Position numbers and translations under genes: made by a program. Shown here in pieces: positions 1 through 5,017 of a stretch of 5,017 bases of DNA. Every line of letters starts with the position of its first letter. Within the stretch, counting starts at the first letter, position 1. The stretch covers positions 4,108 to 9,124 of the forward strand of contig NVTH01000140.1 of NCBI GenBank assembly GCA_002401525.1. The letters run 5' to 3'. Under the pieces are notes generated by a model. It saw nothing but the letters and a program-made list of their open reading frames with translations. It was not told where the DNA came from and ran no database searches. Source of the stretch: Moraxellaceae bacterium (GTDB lineage Bacteria > Pseudomonadota > Gammaproteobacteria > Pseudomonadales > UBA3067).

Positions 1-1203
1 GTTTGGATTATGGGCTTTTTGTTGTTCCAATAATCGCAGCGCGGGAATTCGAAATATTCGGTCTGTTTGAATGGCCATAAATATTTCGGGGGCGGTGGGC
101 TCAACACCTCGAGCGGATAATCCTTCTTTATAGGCCGCAACAATATTGGGGATTTTGTCTTCTGGAATTAGGAAGCTAAGACGTTTATGCATTTTATTGT
201 CGTCGAGTTTGATAATGGAAGGGTGCATCGCACCAAATAACTTCCACTCATCTAACGTGCTGCCGGCCAGGATATCAACGCCTGAGGAAAACCCGTCGTT
301 AATGGCGCTAATGGGGTTAGCAGGAAGCACTTTACCATCCACTACGGGTCGTAATGGTAAACCACCGATTAAGGAAAGCGGGTAGCCCTCCACTTTTCCC
401 GCTTCAATGCGGCGTTGTGCCTTTTTCAGGTCTTCACTGCTTGCTTTAAGTAAAGCGTCTGCATCAAGTTGCGTGATTTTTAAGAACGCTTCACCTACTA
501 ATGTGCCAGTTTCTAGACTGGCTGCGGTATGGCAGGCGCCTGATTGAGGAATGGCCTTATGAAATAATCCTTTTGCGGGGGGGAAGGCCAATAACGAGCC
601 GATACTCATGCCGCCAGCAGATTCTCCAAAAAGGGTGACGTTGTTGGGGTCGCCTCCAAATTCTGAAATGTTTTCTTTAACCCATTGCAATGCTTTAGTT
701 TGATCGAGCAAGCCTTCATTGCCGGTGGCAGGGATTTTGCCGTTGGTGACTTGCTCCAAATTGATAAATCCGAGAACGCCTAAACGATAATTTATAGTGA
801 CGATGACTACATCGCCGTGTTTACTAAGCGTACGGCCTTCATACACTCCCTGGCTGCCTGCGCCAATGGTAAAGCCGCCACCGTGAATCCATACCATGAC
901 GGGACGTTTCGCGTTGTCGAGTCGAGGCGTCCAAACGTTAAGTGTTAAACAATCCTCGGATTGCTCACCTTCTTCGGTGCCCATAATGGAGTCCATTTCG
1001 GACTTGTTTTGCAGGGCCCATTGGCCATATTCGCTCGCGTCTCGAATACCAGTCCATGGAATAGGGTCGGCAGGCGGTTGCCAACGTAATTTCCCTAATG
1101 GCGGCGCTGCGTAAGGAATGCCTTTAAAGGCCAAAATTCCTTCTTTTTCTAATCCTTGTAATTTACCGCAGTTAATTTGGACTACCGGTTCCCGAATATT
1201 CAT
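1..1203 (-). CDS. Type-B carboxylesterase (para-nitrobenzyl esterase-like), C-terminus cut by window edge
   Basis: This is an alpha/beta-hydrolase that would cleave carboxylic esters; the natural substrate cannot be read from sequence. The 401 visible residues show the family's landmarks in order: FKGIPYAAPP near residues 26-35, EDCLTLNVW at 83-91, the oxyanion-hole segment HGGGF at 107-111, NYRLGVLGF at 138-146, and the nucleophile elbow GESAGG with Ser195. The acidic triad residue is probably Glu319 in the segment STLDEW. The catalytic His should lie beyond the left edge, since family members are usually about 500-550 residues, so roughly 100-150 residues are missing. No signal peptide is visible, so it is probably cytoplasmic. 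The start ATG at 1203 is supported by AAGGAG five bases upstream and by homology beginning within the first 15 residues. It is divergent from the SDR gene. Family assignment is secure; acetylcholinesterase-like or lipase specificity cannot be told apart. Confidence 0.93.
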   Translation of the reverse strand, partial: MNIREPVVQINCGKLQGLEKEGILAFKGIPYAAPPLGKLRWQPPADPIPWTGIRDASEYGQWALQNKSEMDSIMGTEEGEQSEDCLTLNVWTPRLDNAKRPVMVWIHGGGFTIGAGSQGVYEGRTLSKHGDVVIVTINYRLGVLGFINLEQVTNGKIPATGNEGLLDQTKALQWVKENISEFGGDPNNVTLFGESAGGMSIGSLLAFPPAKGLFHKAIPQSGACHTAASLETGTLVGEAFLKITQLDADALLKASSEDLKKAQRRIEAGKVEGYPLSLIGGLPLRPVVDGKVLPANPISAINDGFSSGVDILAGSTLDEWKLFGAMHPSIIKLDDNKMHKRLSFLIPEDKIPNIVAAYKEGLSARGVEPTAPEIFMAIQTDRIFRIPALRLLEQQKAHNPN

Positions 1204-1208
1204 GATGT

Positions 1209-1214
1209 CTCCTT
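1209..1214 (-). promoter_or_regulatory. Ribosome binding site of the esterase
   Basis: On the minus strand the sequence reads AAGGAG, five bases before the ATG at 1203. It is a strong Shine-Dalgarno match and fixes the esterase start. Confidence 0.8.
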
Positions 1215-1216
1215 GT

Positions 1217-1256
1217 TATCATTTTGTTGGTATCATTTTGCTGCTATCGCGATACC
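1217..1256. repeat. Tandem 14-base repeat plus palindrome in the esterase leader
   Basis: TATCATTTTG occurs at 1217-1226 and again at 1231-1240. The full 14-base units (1217-1230 and 1231-1244) agree at 12 of 14 positions. A third TATC falls exactly one period later and starts the perfect palindrome TATCGCGATA at 1245-1254. GGTATC at 1229-1234 is also the inverse of GATACC at 1251-1256. The block lies 14-53 bases upstream of the esterase start codon. It could be an operator array for a regulator of the esterase, or a structure in the esterase mRNA leader. No specific regulator family is recognised. Confidence 0.5.
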
Positions 1257-1526
1257 GATCGAATAGATGAGGTCGCTTTAGATTAATCATTACTACGAGT
1301 GTTGTTGACTATCTATTGGTGTTTTTTGATGTTGTTAGACGTTTTTATTATTGTTCAGTATTGAGTAATAGCATGCATGGTGTTTTCGTTGCGAACAAGC
1401 GAATGGAACATGATAGCATGGAGATTAAATCGGTTTATTAAGCAATGAAAAGACTATTTCTGTAGAGGATAGTTGCTGGTAATGTATCGTTATTTTATAA
1501 AAAAATATTTACGGAAATCAATCAAC

Positions 1527-1531
1527 AGGGA
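1527..1531 (+). promoter_or_regulatory. Ribosome binding site supporting the SDR start at 1539
   Basis: AGGGA lies seven bases before the ATG at 1539. It favours this start over the in-frame TTG at 1473 and ATG at 1482, which would add 22 or 19 residues of basic, aromatic sequence not typical of this family. Confidence 0.55.
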
Positions 1532-1538
1532 AAGTAAC

Positions 1539-2318
1539 ATGCCAAGATTGTCAAAGCTAATTCGTTCAGTGGAAGGACGAGGGGTACTCATCACTGGAGC
1601 CGGCAGCGGGATGGGGCGCGCGACTGCACACCTTTTTGCAGATGAGGGGGCATTAGTTGCCGTGACTGATCGCAACGAGAGCGCGGTTGAGGAGGTGGTT
1701 AAAGAAATCACTGCTGCGGGGGGTACGGCTAAAGGTTGGGTGTTTGATGTCAGTGATGCTCAAATGATTGAGACCGTGGTTAATCAGGTGGCTGAGGAGT
1801 TTGGACGACTCGATATTATTGTTAATAATGCGGGCATTGCTACCGGAGGAGCGCTGGACTCAAGCCGATTCGAGGAGCGTTGGGAAAAGGCCATGAGCAT
1901 TATGTTAACCGGTCCTGCTAGAATTGTTCGCGCGGCCTTGCCCCATCTTCGGAAATCCGATGCGGGGCGTGTCGTTAATATCGCATCCACTGAAGCGTTA
2001 GGAGCTACCCCTAAGGGCGCACCCTATGCGGCTTCAAAAACGGGACTAGTCGGACTGACTCGTTCGCTTGCGGTGGAATTTGGAAAAGAAGGCATTACCG
2101 TCAATTGTATCTGCCCTGGTGCGGTTCACACGGGTTTAACCAAAGTGATTCCTGAGGAAAACAAACAAATATTTTCTCGCCGCCGTGTACCGGTGGGGCG
2201 CTATGGTGATCCAGAAGAGATTGCTCAGATGACGTTAAGCCTGTGCTTACCAGCAGCCTCTTATGTCAATGGAGTGGTCCTTCCTGTGGATGGTGGGCTT
2301 ACTATTAAAAATGCGTAA
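1539..2318 (+). CDS. Short-chain dehydrogenase/reductase (classical SDR), NAD(P)-dependent
   Basis: A 259-residue cytosolic oxidoreductase of the classical SDR type, close to the usual 250. It would interconvert a hydroxyl and a ketone using a nicotinamide cofactor; the substrate is unknown. The cofactor-binding motif TGAGSGMG is at residues 19-26. Asp44 after the second strand suggests a preference for NAD(H) over NADP(H), and Asp70-Val71 fits the adenine-contacting position. NNAG is at 96-99. The catalytic residues are Ser150, Tyr163 and Lys167 in YAASK, followed by PG at 193-194 with Thr198. The position that normally holds the tetrad Asn (in NLxG) is Met122, in IMLTG. The C-terminus carries the usual VNG...VDGG pattern. 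The start was chosen from the ribosome site and family length. The annotated alternative would be 3-oxoacyl-ACP reductase (FabG-like), but nothing ties this stand-alone gene to fatty acid synthesis. It converges on the thiolase gene. Confidence 0.92.
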   Translation: MPRLSKLIRSVEGRGVLITGAGSGMGRATAHLFADEGALVAVTDRNESAVEEVVKEITAAGGTAKGWVFDVSDAQMIETVVNQVAEEFGRLDIIVNNAGIATGGALDSSRFEERWEKAMSIMLTGPARIVRAALPHLRKSDAGRVVNIASTEALGATPKGAPYAASKTGLVGLTRSLAVEFGKEGITVNCICPGAVHTGLTKVIPEENKQIFSRRRVPVGRYGDPEEIAQMTLSLCLPAASYVNGVVLPVDGGLTIKNA

Positions 2319-2408
2319 ATGGGGATTGCTGATGTAATTTGAATCGTTAGAGTAATTTGTATTGTTCGTGCGGTCCGTGCTGCTTGTGGGGTATAGGTAG
2401 TTTATCTA

Positions 2409-2450
2409 GCCTGATTTAAAAAGGAGCCGAAACCCCTTTTGTCATCAGGC
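2409..2450. terminator. Probable bidirectional hairpin terminator between convergent genes
   Basis: GCCTGAT at 2409-2415 pairs perfectly with ATCAGGC at 2444-2450. Inside it, AAAAGG at 2419-2424 pairs with CCTTTT at 2435-2440, giving a two-part stem. It sits between the stop codons of the SDR (2318) and the thiolase (2512), where a shared terminator is expected. The T run lies within the inner stem instead of after the outer stem, so its strength is uncertain. Confidence 0.5.
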
Positions 2451-2511
2451 CAGATTTCTATATTTCTTGTTGGTGTAATGTTTATCTAATGTATGCGTAT
2501 AAGAAGATAAA

Positions 2512-3705
2512 TTAGCACGCCTCAAATAAACCTGCGGCTCCCATGCCTCCACCAATACACATACTGACGATGCCGTATTTTTTCTCGCGGCGTTTTAATT
2601 CGCGGATAATATGGCCTGTTAATCGAGACCCTGTCATTCCAAACGGATGTCCCACAGAGATAGCACCGCCATTGACGTTGTAGATTTCTGGGTCAATTTC
2701 CAATTTATCTCGGCAATAGAGGCATTGCGAAGCGAAGGCTTCATTGAGCTCGACTAAGTCGATATCATCGATATTGAGGCCCTTAAGATTAAGCAATTTT
2801 GGAATCGCGAAGACGGGCCCAATGCCCATTTCGTCGGGCTCACAACCGGCCACTGCCCAGCCTCGAAAGTAAGCCAATGGTTCTAGCCCTAACTGTTCCG
2901 CTCTCTCAGCGCTCATGAGCAAGGTCATTGATGCGCCGTCAGAAAGTTGAGAGGCATTACCTGCGGTTACTGTGCCGGTTCCGTCGTCGAGAAACGCGGG
3001 TTTTAGCTTCGCCAGGCCTTCTAGAGTGGTGCTGGGACGATTGCATTCATCCGTATCGCACACGCCCTCTACAATTTCAGTCTCTTTGGTTTCTTTGTTG
3101 ATGACCTTTTTCCATTGGGTTTTCATGGCAACAATTTCGTCATCAAATAAGCCTGCTTTTTGTGCGGCTGCGGTGCGTTGTTGAGACAAAAGCGAGAATT
3201 CATCTTGGGCTTCTCGAGAGACCTGATAACGGTCAGCCACTACTTCTGCCGTTTTACCCATGGCCATAAATATGGCCGGCGCTTTCTCTTTGATAAAGGG
3301 GTGCGGTTCTGATTTTCCAGGCGTTTGACGGGTGCCCGCTGAGATCGACTCGACGCCACCAGCAATCATTATTTCGGCGCATCCGCTGGCAATTTGATTG
3401 GCAGCAATAGCGATAGAGTTTAATCCTGAGGAGCACGCCCGACTGATGGTTGAGCCTGCGGTGGTAATAGGCAGCTGTGACAGGACCACCGCCAATCGAG
3501 CAATATTGCCGCCTTGTTCTCCAGTTTGGCCCGCCGCGCCAACGATTACGTCTTCTACTTCTGCGGGGTCAATTTTCTGGTTTCTTGCCAATAAGGCATC
3601 AATACAATGGGCCACCATGTCGTCGGGCCGGGTTAAATTAAAGGTGCCTCGAAACGACTTGGCCAATCCAGTTCTTACACTATCTACTATCACAATATCT
3701 CGCAT
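2512..3705 (-). CDS. Acetyl-CoA C-acyltransferase / acetyltransferase (thiolase)
   Basis: A 397-residue thiolase, the normal length for the family, which would cleave 3-ketoacyl-CoA to acetyl-CoA and a shortened acyl-CoA, or run the reverse condensation. Counting from the ATG at 3705, the nucleophile is Cys91 in CSSG, NEAF is at 321-324, the catalytic His is His353 in [10 protein letters not shown], and the acid/base Cys is Cys383 in [11 protein letters not shown]. All three catalytic residues are present. The N-terminal segment [19 protein letters not shown] is typical of the start of these enzymes. GGAGAG lies six bases before this ATG. An in-frame ATG at 3768 would add 21 polar residues and has its own weaker site. 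There is no adjacent hydratase/dehydrogenase (FadB-type) partner in the window, so whether it works in beta-oxidation or in a dedicated catabolic route is open. fadA- or atoB-type naming cannot be decided. It is convergent with the SDR and divergent from glcD. Confidence 0.94.
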   Translation of the reverse strand: MRDIVIVDSVRTGLAKSFRGTFNLTRPDDMVAHCIDALLARNQKIDPAEVEDVIVGAAGQTGEQGGNIARLAVVLSQLPITTAGSTISRACSSGLNSIAIAANQIASGCAEIMIAGGVESISAGTRQTPGKSEPHPFIKEKAPAIFMAMGKTAEVVADRYQVSREAQDEFSLLSQQRTAAAQKAGLFDDEIVAMKTQWKKVINKETKETEIVEGVCDTDECNRPSTTLEGLAKLKPAFLDDGTGTVTAGNASQLSDGASMTLLMSAERAEQLGLEPLAYFRGWAVAGCEPDEMGIGPVFAIPKLLNLKGLNIDDIDLVELNEAFASQCLYCRDKLEIDPEIYNVNGGAISVGHPFGMTGSRLTGHIIRELKRREKKYGIVSMCIGGGMGAAGLFEAC

Positions 3706-3711
3706 AGCAAT

Positions 3712-3717
3712 CTCTCC
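3712..3717 (-). promoter_or_regulatory. Ribosome binding site supporting the thiolase start at 3705
   Basis: On the minus strand GGAGAG lies six bases before the ATG at 3705, where the family's usual N-terminus begins. A competing GGGAG at 3773-3777 lies four bases before the in-frame ATG at 3768, so a longer form cannot be excluded. Confidence 0.6.
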
Positions 3718-3859
3718 GTGTGTTGAATCTATTGATTCTTGATCCATATTATTTTTAGGAGCAGACATTGTGCTCCCATACCGTGCCGATGTACAAGAGC
3801 GATAGCCAACGCAAGTTGCAACGGAAAGTGGGGGCTCGCTAGATATAGAAGGAACGGGG

Positions 3860-3910
3860 ATGTATGATTCCAGGGCGATACAAACTAGGCCACGAATAAT
3901 AGGCCACTAA
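3860..3910 (+). CDS. Possible 16-residue leader peptide upstream of glcD
   Basis: A short reading frame encoding MYDSRAIQTRPRIIGH and ending with TAA. It has a good Shine-Dalgarno sequence, AAGGA at 3849-3853, six bases before its ATG. It is in the same frame as glcD and stops 18 bases before the glcD start, which lacks a clear ribosome site of its own. It could be a leader peptide that couples translation into glcD, or a chance frame. The glcD product already has a full-length N-terminus compared with E. coli GlcD as remembered, so this is unlikely to be a broken-off part of it. The short length makes any call weak. Confidence 0.25.
   Translation: MYDSRAIQTRPRIIGH
3886..3907 (+). repeat. 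Direct repeat TAGGCCAC upstream of glcD
   Basis: TAGGCCAC occurs at 3886-3893 and 3900-3907, a 14-base start-to-start spacing, and the similarity extends a few bases further (N-AA after each copy). It lies in the promoter-proximal region shared by the divergent thiolase and glcD genes and may be a regulator-binding site. No regulator is recognised. Confidence 0.4.
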
Positions 3911-3923
3911 AACTCTGAGTTTT
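3909..3923. promoter_or_regulatory. Perfect 15-base palindrome just before the glcD start
   Basis: AAAACTC at 3909-3915 and GAGTTTT at 3917-3923 are exact inverse arms around a single T. It ends five bases before the glcD ATG. As DNA it could be an operator; as RNA it could form a six-pair stem with a CTG loop covering the place where the ribosome binds. Which of these applies, if either, cannot be read from sequence. Confidence 0.45.
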
Positions 3924-3928
3924 GTAAA

Positions 3929-5017
3929 ATGACAGAAGTCTCTAAATCTAATTTTATGACCACCTGCCCGGAAAAGTCGGGGCTTAAAAGGCCCAACAAA
4001 TCTGAGTTGGTTGCGTTATTTTCGGAGTTTATCGACCCTGAGTATGTCATTGGGGATGCTGAATCTAAAAGACCTTATGAGTGCGATGGTTTGTCGATGT
4101 ATCGCGAGATGCCTTTAGTGGTGGTGTTGCCAGAAACAGTGCAGCAGGCCCAGCAGGTGTTGAAGATCTGTCATTGTTATGGAATTCCAGTGGTGGCAAG
4201 AGGCGCGGGCACTGGTTTGTCGGCTGGGGCAATGCCGGACGCTAATGGCGTGTTGCTGTCCTTGGCAAAATTTAAACGTATCCTTGATATCAATTCCCAG
4301 GCTCGAACTGCCACCGTTCAACCGGGTGTGCGTAATATTGCCATTAGTGAAGCAGTGGCAGTCCATGGTTTATATTATGCCCCTGACCCTTCTTCGCAGA
4401 TTGCTTGCACCATCGGCGGTAATGTCGCTGAAAATTCAGGTGGCGTGCATTGCCTTAAATACGGACTCACAGTTCACAATGTCATGCAATTAAAAATGCT
4501 TACGGTGGAGGGAGAGTTGTTAACTATAGGTGGCGGTGGACTTGATAGTGTGGGATTTGATCTTTTGGCATTGATGAATGGGTCTGAGGGATTGCTTGGC
4601 ATTATTACTGAAATTACGGTGAAGTTGCTACCAATTCCTGAAAAAGCGCAATTGGTAATGGCGGCATTTGATACAGCACAAGCGGCAGGGGCGGCGGTGG
4701 GTGCGGTGATTGCGAAGGGAATTATTCCTGCAGGTTTGGAAATGATGGATCATTTGGCGATTAAGGCAGCAGAAGCTTACGTGAAGGTGGGCTACCCTAC
4801 AGATGCGCAAGCGATTGTGTTGTGTGAAATTGATGGCACAGAACATGGTGTGATGGATTTTATCGAGAAGGTTGAGATTGTTTTAAAGAATGCAGGCGCA
4901 GTGGATACACAAGTGTCCAAAGATGAAGCGCAACGTTTGCAGTTTTGGGCAGGTCGTAAAGCAGCATTTCCAGCTGTGGGGCGTTTAGCACCTGATTATT
5001 ATTGTATGGACGGCACG
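3929..5017 (+). CDS. glcD: Glycolate oxidase FAD-binding subunit GlcD, C-terminus cut by window edge
   Basis: GlcD is the flavin-binding subunit of the membrane-associated glycolate oxidase (GlcDEF), which oxidises glycolate to glyoxylate and passes electrons to the respiratory chain. The 363 visible residues contain the FAD-binding (PCMH/FAD_binding_4) domain: YECDGLSMYR near 50-59, the pyrophosphate loop RGAGTGLSAGA at 91-101, QPGVRN at 131-136, and APDPSSQIACTIGGNVAEN at 151-169. The start of the C-terminal oxidase domain follows, with GLEMMD at 269-274 and FWAGRKAAFPAVGR at 339-352. These match E. coli GlcD (499 residues, from memory) nearly segment by segment, so about 130-140 residues lie beyond the edge. 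The ATG at 3929 is the first in frame after a TAA at 3908-3910; a second ATG is at 3956. Neither has a strong ribosome site. glcE and glcF would be expected to the right. A D-lactate dehydrogenase of the same family is the main alternative but fits less well. Confidence 0.92.
   Translation, partial: MTEVSKSNFMTTCPEKSGLKRPNKSELVALFSEFIDPEYVIGDAESKRPYECDGLSMYREMPLVVVLPETVQQAQQVLKICHCYGIPVVARGAGTGLSAGAMPDANGVLLSLAKFKRILDINSQARTATVQPGVRNIAISEAVAVHGLYYAPDPSSQIACTIGGNVAENSGGVHCLKYGLTVHNVMQLKMLTVEGELLTIGGGGLDSVGFDLLALMNGSEGLLGIITEITVKLLPIPEKAQLVMAAFDTAQAAGAAVGAVIAKGIIPAGLEMMDHLAIKAAEAYVKVGYPTDAQAIVLCEIDGTEHGVMDFIEKVEIVLKNAGAVDTQVSKDEAQRLQFWAGRKAAFPAVGRLAPDYYCMDGT

Larger units (their letters stand above)
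1204..1538. other. Divergent intergenic region between esterase and SDR gene
   Basis: This A/T-rich gap must contain the promoters for two divergent genes. Apart from the repeat block at its left end, I see no convincing gene. A weak plus-strand promoter candidate is TTGATG at 1326-1331 and TATTGT at 1349-1354 with a 17-base spacer, each matching consensus at about four of six positions. A 22-codon reading frame at 1373-1441 has only a weak ribosome site. ATAGCATG occurs twice, at 1368 and 1413, with no evident meaning. Confidence 0.5.
3706..3928. other. Divergent intergenic region between thiolase and glcD
   Basis: This 223-base gap separates two divergent genes and must hold both promoters. 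Besides the leader frame, repeat and palindrome listed separately, it contains GAATC at 3725-3729 inverted as GATTC at 3734-3738, and the small palindrome GTTGCAAC at 3815-3822. I found no convincing -35/-10 pair on either strand. There is no GntR-type regulator gene here, unlike the E. coli glc locus, where glcC is divergent from glcD. Confidence 0.5.

Noticed and set aside
1304..1332. TTGACT near 1304 as a plus-strand -35 element
   Set aside because: No acceptable -10 hexamer is found at 16-18 bases downstream.
1373..1441. A 22-codon plus-strand frame (MHGVFVANKRMEHDSMEIKSVY) in the esterase/SDR gap
   Set aside because: Only a weak GAG ribosome site, no recognisable features, and frames this short are common by chance.
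1473..1538. N-terminal extension of the SDR from TTG 1473 or ATG 1482
   Set aside because: The added segment is basic and aromatic and unlike the family's N-terminus; the ATG at 1539 has a properly spaced AGGGA.
2481..2511. Inverted repeat TTTATCT / AGATAAA next to the thiolase stop
   Set aside because: The arms are A/T-rich with a 17-base loop, so the structure would be weak; the hairpin at 2409-2450 is a better terminator.
3398..3742. A 114-codon plus-strand frame opposite the thiolase
   Set aside because: It lies antisense within a clear thiolase gene whose catalytic motifs are intact; no independent ribosome site or family motif.
3789..3842. A 17-codon plus-strand frame starting MYKSDSQRK in the thiolase/glcD gap
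   Set aside because: No ribosome site and no recognisable sequence features.
4179..4493. A 104-codon plus-strand frame within glcD
   Set aside because: It is an out-of-frame shadow of glcD, whose own frame carries continuous homology.

Overview
The window looks like ordinary chromosomal DNA from a heterotrophic, probably gammaproteobacterial, organism. Protein relatedness suggests this: the last gene closely resembles E. coli GlcD as I remember it, and the thiolase resembles the FadA/AtoB-type enzymes of Pseudomonas- or Marinobacter-like bacteria. Base composition is moderate and the coding density is high. I saw no phage, transposon, CRISPR, tRNA or rRNA signal. No database search was run, so the lineage is an inference.

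Layout: (1) Bases 1-1203, minus strand: the N-terminal 401 residues of a type-B carboxylesterase whose C-terminus lies beyond the window. (2) Bases 1204-1538: a divergent intergenic region with a tandem 14-base repeat and palindrome just upstream of the esterase. (3) Bases 1539-2318, plus strand: a short-chain dehydrogenase/reductase (SDR). (4) Bases 2319-2511: a convergent gap with a probable hairpin terminator. (5) Bases 2512-3705, minus strand: an acetyl-CoA acyltransferase (thiolase), with a possible alternative start at 3768. (6) Bases 3706-3928: a divergent intergenic region holding a paired 8-base repeat, a perfect 15-base palindrome and a possible 16-residue leader ORF. (7) Bases 3929-5017, plus strand: the first 363 residues of the glycolate oxidase FAD subunit GlcD, which runs off the right edge.

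The esterase, SDR and thiolase have activities that could act in sequence on an ester-bearing or alcohol substrate (hydrolysis, oxidation of a hydroxyl, thiolytic cleavage). However, they lie on alternating strands and do not form one operon, so a shared pathway is only a guess. GlcD probably starts a separate glycolate (glc) operon continuing to the right. I do not see a clearly new biological system. The most interesting items are the control-like structures in front of glcD and the esterase, and the missing Asn of the catalytic tetrad in the SDR.
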